From an uncultured Clostridium sp. (lineage in GTDB: Bacteria > Bacillota > Clostridia > Lachnospirales > Lachnospiraceae), in contig URUZ01000075.1 of assembly GCA_900551225.1 (NCBI GenBank), positions 1 to 16,742 on the forward strand: a stretch of DNA of 16,742 nucleotides, in the 5' to 3' direction. Positions within the stretch are counted from its first letter, which is position 1. Every line of letters begins with the position of its first letter. The notes under the pieces are model-generated. The model saw only the letters and a program-made list of their open reading frames with translations. It was not told the DNA's origin and searched no databases. Below, one piece after another: positions 1 through 5,675 of the stretch. A program made the position numbers and the translations under genes.

Positions 1-440
1 ATGTTGTAACACAGTATCTATTTGATAATGAACCATTGATGGATATTAATGGGGCAGATGAAATTATAAATTTTTATATACAACCAGAGCCACGATTACA
101 ACATAGGTGGATTATGATAATAAAAGATGATGGAACTAAAATAGGCACTTGTGGATTTCACTGTTGGAACAAAGAAAAATCCACTGTAGAAGTTGGATAT
201 GATTTAAAAGAAGCATTTTGGGGAAATGGATATATGCAAGAGGCATTGAAAGAAATAATCGCATATGCTGTTAAAAGTATGAATATCAAGAGAATAGATG
301 CAGTTGTTTTTGTGGAAAATCCAAAATCGATTTCTGTTGTAGAACGATTGGGCTTCTCATTTGATGGTAAAACAAAGAATGAAGTTTTTAGAGGCTCGGA
401 ATATCTACATCATATCTATTCGATCCACTTCACAAAATGA
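1..440 (+). CDS. GNAT-family N-acetyltransferase, 5'-partial
   Basis: Frame 3 is open from the left edge of the window, so the true N-terminus lies outside; about 146 residues are visible. The product resembles acetyl-CoA-dependent GNAT acetyltransferases of the RimJ/RimL type. It has a central strand with GTCGFHCW, then VEVGYDLKEAFWGNGYMQEAL, matching the acetyl-CoA binding loop region (usual pattern Q/RxxGxG/A; here WGNGYMQEAL). The C-terminal part (RIDAVVFVENPKSISVVERLGFSFDG) is the typical 'N-x-x-S-x-x-x-x-E-R-L-G-F' ending of the family. The substrate cannot be told; small-molecule or ribosomal-protein N-acetylation are both seen in the family. Base composition is AT-rich compared with the core genes after 3600. 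No clear terminator follows, only a 7-bp hairpin at 475-494 without a T-run. Confidence 0.85.
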   Translation, partial: VVTQYLFDNEPLMDINGADEIINFYIQPEPRLQHRWIMIIKDDGTKIGTCGFHCWNKEKSTVEVGYDLKEAFWGNGYMQEALKEIIAYAVKSMNIKRIDAVVFVENPKSISVVERLGFSFDGKTKNEVFRGSEYLHHIYSIHFTK

Positions 441-474
441 GGATAATCCGTATGTTAAGATAGCAGGGCCAGCC

Positions 475-494
475 CATCCTTGTTAATAAGGATG
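475..494 (+). other. Small hairpin downstream of the acetyltransferase gene
   Basis: CATCCTT at 475-481 pairs perfectly with AAGGATG at 488-494 across a 6-nt loop. No T-tract follows, so this is a weak candidate for a terminator and may only be local structure. Confidence 0.3.
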
Positions 495-631
495 TCTGAG
501 GGTTAATCCAGATACCTCTTTCACGGCATTGGATTATGCATATTGAAGCAATTTTGCGTATCAGAAATAAAATACGGCAAGCAGGCAGTAGAAAAAACAC
601 ATAAAATAGATGAACGAAAGGGGGCTAAATA

Positions 632-822
632 ATGAAAAAAAGAGAAGGTTAATTTAACAATTGTTAGAGGAATAACGGGAAGAAGTATTACATTTCGGGA
701 TACCGAGATTCATCAAGATATTTTAAATGCTAATTCTGAGAAAAAGGCAATAGGAAAGGACAAATACCGGTCTTGGTTTTGGAGATATTTGTGTTGCGGA
801 CGAATATAGGCCGGGAAGGTAA
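632..822 (+). pseudogene. Frameshifted gene remnant, function unknown
   Basis: A good ribosome binding site (AAGGGGG, about 618-624) precedes an ATG at 632, but that frame stops after six codons. The next frame (from 648) then reads protein-like sequence (LTIVRGITGRSITFRDTEIH, then ILNANSEKKAIGKDK) to a stop at 807-809. From about 763 a third frame continues with NTGLGFGDICVADEYRPGR and stops at 820-822. A proper start followed by plausible protein sequence spread over three frames suggests a small gene broken by indels, or sequencing errors. I do not recognise the family. The remaining bases of the 441-880 interval hold no convincing gene. Confidence 0.35.
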
Positions 823-880
823 TGGTTTGGAATCACAATAATAAATCAAAGAATTATCGAAAGAAAGGACAGAGGCTATC

Positions 881-1693
881 ATGAAGTACAAACAAAAATA
901 TAAATGGATAGTTTTAACATTTGTTGTTTCTACACTATTCTTATTGTTTGGGTTTTCCTTTATAGGAGTGTATGCCGCCAATGATAATAACAATAGCAAT
1001 ATGATAAGTTCGCTAACTCCAGCATTAGCACTTGATATTCGAGATTCTGCCGTTACTGTGGAAACCGCAACGGATGGACAGATAACCGCTGATTATAACA
1101 GTGACATATATAATGTGGTCATTGATACTGGAACAGATACATGGAAGGTTAGTGTTTCTTCTAAGTTGCAAAGCAACACGAATGATGACCCAATTATTCT
1201 GTATTTGCCTGATGTTGAGTACAGTGATATTTCAATGAATATTACAAGTGCGTATTTTGCCTGTTCCTCTATTAAAGCTGGAAATATTATTGGTAATTAC
1301 AAAACGGCCGCAGTATATTTGACATTACCGACTAACTATGTGGGGTCACTCGATGCAGCTGTAACCAGTGGATATTTTCAGTTGATTTCTAAAGACGATT
1401 TTGGGAATACAAATACAAGCATTATAGATGATGGAGAATTTGGCGAAGTGTATGTACCAAAAAACTTTACTAAAGAAGGAAACGTGTTTACCTATACAAA
1501 TGGGACAGAACAAAATGTAATTAAAGTAACAAGAATGGGTATGGGGGTTATTGGAATTTACTCGTCTGGTGAATTAAGTTCAAAAAATGATCAATTAAAT
1601 TCGGCAGAATTTCAGTATAGCCAATCAAATGACAGGCCCTGGGCTCCTCCGATTCCTCCAGTGCCAGAAATGAACGGACCTTCATGGGAATAA
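881..1693 (+). CDS. Secreted adhesin-like (DUF4097-type) protein
   Basis: The 270-residue product begins with a classic signal peptide: a basic start (KYKQKYK), a hydrophobic core at about residues 9-30 and a likely cleavage near VYA-AND (32-33). The mature part is a run of short beta-strand segments (VTVETATDGQITADYNSD, WKVSVSSKLQ, GYFQLISKDDFGN, VYVPKNF) with many Asn, Thr and Ser. This looks like the beta-helical putative-adhesin domain DUF4097. There is no LPXTG motif or second membrane segment; the C-terminus is proline-rich (RPWAPPIPPVP). It is therefore probably exported and loosely wall-associated or released. AAAGGAC at about 865-871 is the ribosome binding site. The family assignment is an inference from strand pattern and could be wrong; export is much better supported. 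Confidence 0.65.
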   Translation: MKYKQKYKWIVLTFVVSTLFLLFGFSFIGVYAANDNNNSNMISSLTPALALDIRDSAVTVETATDGQITADYNSDIYNVVIDTGTDTWKVSVSSKLQSNTNDDPIILYLPDVEYSDISMNITSAYFACSSIKAGNIIGNYKTAAVYLTLPTNYVGSLDAAVTSGYFQLISKDDFGNTNTSIIDDGEFGEVYVPKNFTKEGNVFTYTNGTEQNVIKVTRMGMGVIGIYSSGELSSKNDQLNSAEFQYSQSNDRPWAPPIPPVPEMNGPSWE

Positions 1694-1905
1694 GACAAAT
1701 GATATGAAGCAGTGTACGATAGAGGCTAGACAGAAAAATAAACCGGAGGGGAACAAAGCAGATGAATAGCGAGTGCTTGTGTTTAATATAGATACTGCAC
1801 GGTAACGGAGTTGTTGATTATGACAAACAAAATGTTTCAATTCAAATCTCGCAGGAGGAGCATTACAAATTAATCCTCCTGACATTAAAATTAGTGGAGG
1901 AAACT
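1694..1905 (+). other. Intergenic region with a nonsense-interrupted upstream frame
   Basis: GGAGGG at 1745-1750 precedes an ATG at 1762 whose frame stops at 1789-1791 (TAG). Beyond that stop the same frame stays open and reads protein-like sequence (GVVDYDKQNVSIQISQEEHY, 1801 onward). It runs in phase into the DJ-1/PfpI gene. This may be the 3' end of a decayed gene, or chance. The interval also holds the hairpin at 1853-1880. Confidence 0.3.
1853..1880 (+). promoter_or_regulatory. Hairpin containing an anti-Shine-Dalgarno arm before the DJ-1 gene
   Basis: AGGAGGA (1853-1859) and TCCTCCT (1874-1880) form a perfect 7-bp stem with a 14-nt loop. The second arm is also complementary to the ribosome binding site GGAGGA(A) at 1896-1901. 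Two alternative pairings are therefore possible, one of which would hide the start of the downstream gene. Regulation is inferred from pairing alone. Confidence 0.35.
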
Positions 1906-2496
1906 ATGAATACAGGAATTAAAAGAAATAAAATTCTTCTTTTGCTAACTGATTGTTGGAATGATTGGGAAGCAAGCTATGCAATAGCGGTTGCAAATTC
2001 CTTTTCTGATTATACTGTAAAAACCATTGCGATTGATAAAGCCTCAAAAGTTTCAATGGGAAATCTGTCTGTAAATGTTGATTACTGCATAGCTGATTAT
2101 GATGATTTTTCCCATACTGCAATGATTATTTTACCCGGTGGGCTATCTTGGGAAGAAAATGATTATGATGAAATTGCAGAATTTCTTAAAGCCGTTGTGC
2201 AGGCAAATATTTCTGTTGCCGCTATTTGCGGTGCAACTACATTCCTGTGTAGGCACGGTTTTCTTGACACTATCAAGCACACAGGAGATAGCTTAGAGCT
2301 ATTTCAAAGTCAAAACGGTTATCATGGAGAATCATTATATATACCTGCTCAAGTTGTTGTCGATGGCAATTTCATCACTGCCAACGAAACTGCGGCTGTT
2401 GAGTTTGCTTATGAGATATTTAAAATTTTAAAAGTAGACAGCGATGAGGAGATGGCACAGTGGTATGATAATTTTAAAAATGGTGCAATATGTTAG
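1906..2496 (+). CDS. DJ-1/PfpI-family protein (class I glutamine amidotransferase-like)
   Basis: The 196-residue product has the full DJ-1/PfpI fold signature. There is an N-terminal strand (KILLLLTDCWNDWEASYA) with the conserved Glu at about residue 22. A PGG loop follows at about 77-79 (IILPGGLSWEE). The nucleophile elbow is AAICGATTFLC, with the reactive Cys at about 108. Family members are deglycases, chaperones, peptidases or amidotransferase-like enzymes; the exact activity here cannot be told. I chose the ATG at 1906 rather than the in-frame GTG at 1894, because GTGGAGG (1894-1900) is itself the ribosome binding site, 5 nt before that ATG. The length is usual for the YdeA/YoaZ-like subgroup. 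It is a solitary, AT-rich gene in the accessory segment. Confidence 0.85.
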   Translation: MNTGIKRNKILLLLTDCWNDWEASYAIAVANSFSDYTVKTIAIDKASKVSMGNLSVNVDYCIADYDDFSHTAMIILPGGLSWEENDYDEIAEFLKAVVQANISVAAICGATTFLCRHGFLDTIKHTGDSLELFQSQNGYHGESLYIPAQVVVDGNFITANETAAVEFAYEIFKILKVDSDEEMAQWYDNFKNGAIC

Positions 2497-2577
2497 ATTA
2501 TGAGCATTTTACGTAGTGCACCTTTTTGGCATAAGGCGTACTTCCCCTTTAGCTGTACTTAAATAGTGGCAAGCAGG

Positions 2578-2638
2578 GCAAAGTGGTACACACTTTGCGA
2601 TTTTCCCGATTTTCGCCTGGGCGAAAATCGGGAAAATC
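2578..2638. other. oriT-like nested inverted repeats
   Basis: Two adjoining perfect inverted repeats. GCAAAGTG (2578-2585) pairs with CACTTTGC (2591-2598) across 5 nt. GATTTTCCCGATTTTCGCC (2599-2617) pairs over all 19 bases with 2620-2638, leaving a 2-nt centre. Back-to-back palindromes of this kind, followed by a GC-rich run (TTGGGGCCGCCCCCAA), are typical of relaxase recognition and nicking regions. No nic site can be fixed from sequence alone. Confidence 0.4.
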
Positions 2639-2828
2639 CGCTTGTTTGGGGCCGCCCCCAATCCCCCGGCAAAGGCCGCTTTGTTGCCTTGCCAAACGCT
2701 TCACAGGTGGAACGGCTACGCGCCCTTGCGGGCGCTGAATACGGGAGACTTGACCGGCTGGGAAGTATGCTTCATGTTTGAAAGCGTCCGGCAGGACGCG
2801 CAGACGCCCCGTTAGGGGCGATGAAAAA

Positions 2829-2850
2829 GACCGCCGTTGGCGGCTCTTTT
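2829..2850 (+). terminator. Possible bidirectional intrinsic terminator
   Basis: CCGCC (2831-2835) pairs with GGCGG (2839-2843) across GTT, with AAAAAGA before and CTCTTTT after. The hairpin has T-rich tails in both directions. The stem is short and the T-run only four bases. Confidence 0.35.
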
Positions 2851-2963
2851 CCGGGGTTTGGGTTCCAGTACCCAACAAGCGTTTTGCGGGAGTGCATATA
2901 CTCCTGCCCTGCTTGCCACGATTGTTTTCGGTGGGATTGGCATTCCCGCCGCGCATGAAAATA

Positions 2964-3001
2964 GCCCCGGCATGAGAGGGAGCTAAGTCTCACGCCGGGG
3001 C
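2964..3001. repeat. Long hairpin GCCCCGGC/GCCGGGGC
   Basis: GCCCCGGC (2964-2971) pairs with GCCGGGGC (2994-3001). After one mismatch the stem continues with TGAGA (2973-2977) against TCTCA (2988-2992). That makes a 13-bp stem with one mismatch and a 10-nt loop, strong enough to be a structured RNA or a protein-binding DNA hairpin. Confidence 0.5.
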
Positions 3002-3337
3002 GGGTGTACGGAACGATAGAAGGCCGTTTTCAGAGGTTCAGGTGAAATGATACAGGCCCCCTCGGTTTGGCGCCCGCAGAGGCCTATTTTGTCAGGGCTT
3101 TGGAGACCCTATACTTCCGCTTTCGCAGTCGGTTCTTTACAGCACATCATTCCTCTTGCAAATAGGCGACGACCTATTACATACAAAACGCCGGTGTGAT
3201 GGTTTCCATTTTACATGTGAGAAAATCCCGCCCAACTTTACAAAAGTATGTTGCAAGAACTTTCAACACAGAATGGGGCGGATATGCGCAAATCTGCCAT
3301 GTAATCAGGGTTTCCGCGTGATGGTATAAAGTCCTAT

Positions 3338-3361
3338 GTGGCCTTTTGAGCCACTTTTTTT
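3338..3361 (+). terminator. Rho-independent terminator, plus strand
   Basis: GTGGC (3338-3342) and GCCAC (3350-3354) form the stem, with a 7-nt loop, followed by seven T (3355-3361). No plus-strand gene lies immediately upstream, which suggests a small RNA or a truncated transcription unit in the 2566-3340 segment. Confidence 0.6.
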
Positions 3362-3369
3362 GCTATTCA

Positions 3370-3434
3370 GGCAATAAAAAAGAGCCATAAAACGGGCCAA
3401 TTTCAATTTTGGGCCATTTTACAGCTCTCTTTCA
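3370..3434 (-). terminator. Imperfect long terminator hairpin, minus strand
   Basis: Read on the minus strand, GAGC, TAAAA and the GGCCCAA block pair with the matching TTGGCCC, TTTTA and GCTC, with a few mismatches. TTTTTT follows (plus-strand AAAAAA just left of AGAGCC). It lies directly after, and overlaps, the stop of the small minus-strand frame at 3419-3574. Confidence 0.55.
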
Positions 3435-3574
3435 GTTAAATCATCCATATTATAAGAGTCACTCCGTTGAATATCCTTAGCTACCGACGTCTTTTTCCTA
3501 CCCCCGCGCCTGGATGCGTCAGCGGGCGGTCCATTCCCCAGCAGGTGAGAGTCAGTGGCTGCGGGCGGATGCAC
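3419..3574 (-). CDS. Small hypothetical protein or truncated C-terminus
   Basis: A 51-codon frame begins at a GTG (3572-3574) preceded by CGGAGCTAG and ends at TAA 3419-3421, directly inside a minus-strand terminator. The last part (GRKKTSVAKDIQRSDSYNMD, then DLTEREL) has natural protein composition, while the first half is Pro/Ala-rich and may be junction sequence. It could be the preserved tail of a mobile-element gene cut by insertion. It lies beyond the leuA terminator, on the same strand. I do not recognise the family. Confidence 0.35.
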   Translation of the reverse strand: MHPPAATDSHLLGNGPPADASRRGGRKKTSVAKDIQRSDSYNMDDLTEREL

Positions 3575-3588
3575 CTAGCTCCGCCCGC
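3561..3588. repeat. 9-bp GC-rich inverted repeat
   Basis: GCGGGCGGA (3561-3569) pairs with TCCGCCCGC (3580-3588) across 10 nt. It sits between the leuA terminator and the small frame at 3419-3574. GCGGGCGG also occurs once more at about 3521. Confidence 0.45.
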
Positions 3589-3640
3589 GTCCCCTTCCGC
3601 GCCCAAATCCCCATTTCCCCTAATTTTTTCACACCAAAAC

Positions 3641-3677
3641 AAAAAAATACCGCCAGCTGCCCCCGCAGCTGACGGTA
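3641..3677 (-). terminator. leuA rho-independent terminator
   Basis: TACCGCCAGCTGC (3648-3660) and GCAGCTGACGGTA (3665-3677) form a 13-bp stem with a single G-T wobble and a 4-nt loop. On the minus strand it is followed by seven T (plus-strand A at 3641-3647). It starts 11 bases after the leuA stop codon. Confidence 0.92.
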
Positions 3678-3688
3678 AAATAAAAATC

Positions 3689-5356
3689 CTAATAAAACAA
3701 CCTATTCACAGCACTAAAGATACCCCGTATAGAAGCCCTCGTAATATTGGAGCTAATACCCACACCATAAGTAACCTTGCCGGTATTCTGATCCATCAGA
3801 TGGATATAGGAAGCTGCCTGCGCTCCGGAACCTGCGCCCAGGGCGTGCTCGCTGTAGTCCAATACCTTAATCTGGATGCCCAGCGCATCTTCCATTCCTC
3901 TCTGAATAGCATCAATAGGTCCATTTCCAACTCCCTCAAAGGTTTTCTCCATACCATGATCAGAGTATACCACCTTAGCCAGGGTTGCAAACTCGCCGTC
4001 CCCTGTCTCGGTGTCGGTGATGCGGCATTTGCGGAAGTGCATGGGTTCCTTGCGCTCCAGGTAGTTCTTCTTGAACTCATCCATGATCTGCTCAGGAGCC
4101 ACCTCGCCCTGCTGCTCGGAGATCTTCTGGATCACATCCGCGAACTCCTTGTGCATGCCCTTGGGCAGCCTGAAGCCGTAGAAGGTATCCATCACAAAGG
4201 CTACGCCGCCCTTGCCGGACTGGCTGTTGATCCGCACGATCGGCTCGTACTGGCGGCCAATGTCGCTGGGATCGATGGGAAGGTAAGGCACTTCCCAATA
4301 TTCGCTGTTTCTCTCATGAAGGGCCTGCATGCCCTTGTTGATGGCATCCTGATGAGAACCGGAGAATGCGGTGAACACCAACTTACCTGCATAAGGATGT
4401 CTGTGCGGAATATCCATCTTGGTGCAGCGCTCATACACCTCTGCAATCTCGCGGATATTCTCTATGTTCAGCTCAGGGTTGATTCCCTGGGAGAACATGT
4501 TATAGGCTATGGTCAAAATGTCAACATTTCCCGTGCGCTCTCCGTTGCCGAACAGGGTTCCTTCCACACGGTCCGCTCCCGCCAGAAGAGCCAGTTCTGT
4601 GGACGCCACGCCCTCACCGCGGTCATTGTGGGGGTGTACGCTTAAAATGATGCTCTCACGGTTCTTAAAATGTGTATTCATCCACTCGATCTGATCTGCA
4701 TACACATTGGGGGTTGTCATCTCAACGGTGGACGGCAGGTTGATAATAATGGGGTTCTCCTTGGTGGCTCCCCATGTCTCCTGCACCGCCGTACAGATAT
4801 CCAGGGCGAAATCCAGCTCCGTGCCGGTAAAACTCTCCGGTGAATACTCCAGACGTACCTGGGTGTCACATTCTGCTGCATACCGCTGCACCAGCTTGGT
4901 GCCGATAATAGCGATATCCTTGATCTCTTCCCTGTCTTTGTTAAACACCACATCCCGCTGCAGGGTTGATGTGGAATTATAAATATGTACAATAGCTTTC
5001 TTGATTCCGGCCAGCGCCTCAAAGGTCCTCTTGATCAAATGCTCGCGGCACTGCACCAATACCTGGATCTCCACATCATCGGGAATCAGCCTGCGGTCCA
5101 CAAGTGTGCGCAGGAAATCATACTCGATCTGGGAAGCTGCCGGGAAACCAATCTCGATCTCCTTAAAGCCCAGCTTCACAAGAAGGTTGAACATCTCCAC
5201 CTTCTCCTCCACCACCATAGGCTCCACCAGAGCCTGGTTGCCGTCCCTCAGATCCACGCTGCACCAGACAGGCGCTTTCATGATCTCCTTGTTCGGCCAG
5301 GTTCTCTCCGGAAAATCCACCACGGGTACGCGTTTATATCTTCCATAATTTAACAT
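3689..5356 (-). CDS. leuA: 2-isopropylmalate synthase
   Basis: LeuA condenses acetyl-CoA with 2-oxoisovalerate to give 2-isopropylmalate, the first committed step of leucine synthesis, in the cytoplasm. At 555 residues it fits the longer LeuA type (about 550-560). The TIM-barrel catalytic part carries SVDLRDGNQAL (residues 33-43, metal and substrate site), SVHPHNDRGEG (239-249, metal histidines) and GNGERTGN (270-277). The C-terminal allosteric domain, from about 425 on, contains the VGNGPIDAIQRG segment that binds leucine in this family. The ATG at 5356 is chosen over one six codons upstream because GGAGGAAG (5361-5368) sits 4-5 nt before it. The gene has its own promoter (5568-5596), a leader of about 200 nt with an upstream open frame, and a strong terminator. 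No other leu or ilv gene is in the window. Confidence 0.97.
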   Translation of the reverse strand: MLNYGRYKRVPVVDFPERTWPNKEIMKAPVWCSVDLRDGNQALVEPMVVEEKVEMFNLLVKLGFKEIEIGFPAASQIEYDFLRTLVDRRLIPDDVEIQVLVQCREHLIKRTFEALAGIKKAIVHIYNSTSTLQRDVVFNKDREEIKDIAIIGTKLVQRYAAECDTQVRLEYSPESFTGTELDFALDICTAVQETWGATKENPIIINLPSTVEMTTPNVYADQIEWMNTHFKNRESIILSVHPHNDRGEGVASTELALLAGADRVEGTLFGNGERTGNVDILTIAYNMFSQGINPELNIENIREIAEVYERCTKMDIPHRHPYAGKLVFTAFSGSHQDAINKGMQALHERNSEYWEVPYLPIDPSDIGRQYEPIVRINSQSGKGGVAFVMDTFYGFRLPKGMHKEFADVIQKISEQQGEVAPEQIMDEFKKNYLERKEPMHFRKCRITDTETGDGEFATLAKVVYSDHGMEKTFEGVGNGPIDAIQRGMEDALGIQIKVLDYSEHALGAGSGAQAASYIHLMDQNTGKVTYGVGISSNITRASIRGIFSAVNRLFY

Positions 5357-5374
5357 AGTTCTTCCTCCATTCAT

Positions 5375-5561
5375 CTTTTACGGTTACTCTGCTCTGCTGC
5401 CTTGACATTCTTCTACGTTCAGCCCAGGCCGGGCAGTCGCTCGATTACGCCGTAATGTCTGACGATGAACAGTATTACTCTTACAGGCTCAGCCCCATCT
5501 TTCATCAGTCCTTTTCTTTAAGAATCGCCGGCAGCAGGCAGTCAGCCTTTTGCCAAAACGT
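5375..5561 (-). promoter_or_regulatory. leuA mRNA leader
   Basis: The predicted start near 5561 leaves an untranslated leader of about 200 nt before leuA. It lacks a recognisable T-box (no AGGGTGGNACCGCG-like element) and has no obvious intrinsic terminator with a T-run. It does contain a short reading frame at 5419-5505 and a small hairpin of ATTAC/GTAAT within that frame. Such a length before a leucine-synthesis gene usually means leader-mediated control. Confidence 0.5.
5419..5505 (-). CDS. Candidate leader peptide of leuA (28 residues)
   Basis: An ATG at 5505 preceded by AAAAGGA (a close spacing of 3 nt) opens a 28-codon frame ending in TGA at 5419-5421, about 62 nt before the leuA start. 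Its core reads VRVILFIVRHYGVIERL, and 10 of 28 residues are Val, Ile or Leu. That enrichment, the ribosome binding site and the position fit a leader peptide whose translation senses branched-chain aminoacyl-tRNA. It lacks the run of consecutive Leu codons seen in the enterobacterial leuL, and no terminator hairpin is evident, so the mechanism is open. It could also be a small functional protein. Confidence 0.5.
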   Translation of the reverse strand: MKDGAEPVRVILFIVRHYGVIERLPGLG

Positions 5562-5567
5562 TAATTA

Positions 5568-5596
5568 ATTATAGCACAGGCCTCCATAACTGGCAA
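5568..5596 (-). promoter_or_regulatory. leuA promoter (sigma-A type)
   Basis: On the minus strand, TTGCCA (plus 5591-5596) and TATAAT (plus 5568-5573) are separated by exactly 17 bp, a near-consensus vegetative promoter. It lies within a 10-bp inverted repeat, ACAGGCCTCC (5576-5585) and GGAGGCCTGT (5600-5609). The -35 box is in the loop and one arm is in the spacer. Confidence 0.8.
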
Positions 5597-5609
5597 GTCG
5601 GAGGCCTGT
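5576..5609. promoter_or_regulatory. Perfect 10-bp inverted repeat over the leuA promoter
   Basis: ACAGGCCTCC and GGAGGCCTGT are perfectly complementary with a 14-nt centre. It could be an operator for leuA, or the end-hairpin of the glmM transcript, though no T-run follows in either direction. A second hairpin, AACCATT/AATGGTT (5614-5630), lies next to it on the glmM side. Confidence 0.5.
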
Positions 5610-5675
5610 ATTTAACCATTCCTAATGGTTATACCAAATATTCCCTTGTTTTATGTCATGCACTGAATATGCTGC

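Larger units (their letters stand above)
2497..3440. mobile_element. Structured non-coding segment, likely conjugative-element remnant
   Basis: Composition jumps from AT-rich to GC-rich near 2560, and no convincing gene lies within about 2500-3418. The segment is packed with inverted repeats: 2578-2598, 2599-2638, a hairpin at 2831-2843, and 2964-3001. Smaller ones occur at 3161-3178 (AATAGG/CCTATT) and others. From memory, this arrangement resembles the transfer-origin and terminal regions of Tn1549-like integrative elements of gut Clostridia. No relaxase, integrase or recombinase gene is present, so it would be a remnant, or an end whose body lies elsewhere. Short open frames on both strands (2549-2956 minus, 2566-2781 plus) run straight through the hairpins and look spurious. 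Confidence 0.45.

Noticed and set aside
2566..2781. 71-codon plus-strand frame starting GTG at the oriT-like repeats
   Set aside because: The first half translates the palindromes themselves. The second half (ASQVERLRALAGAEYGRLDR) looks somewhat protein-like, but there is no ribosome binding site; kept only as a note.
2549..2956. 135-codon minus-strand frame in the palindromic block
   Set aside because: It reads through a 19-bp palindrome and several hairpins, has an Arg/Pro/Gly-rich composition and no good ribosome binding site.
3467..4645. Long plus-strand frame opposite leuA
   Set aside because: It is antisense to an unmistakable LeuA, has low-complexity Leu/His-rich composition and no ribosome binding site.
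5375..5561. T-box riboswitch upstream of leuA
   Set aside because: No T-box consensus, specifier-type stem or terminator with T-run could be found.
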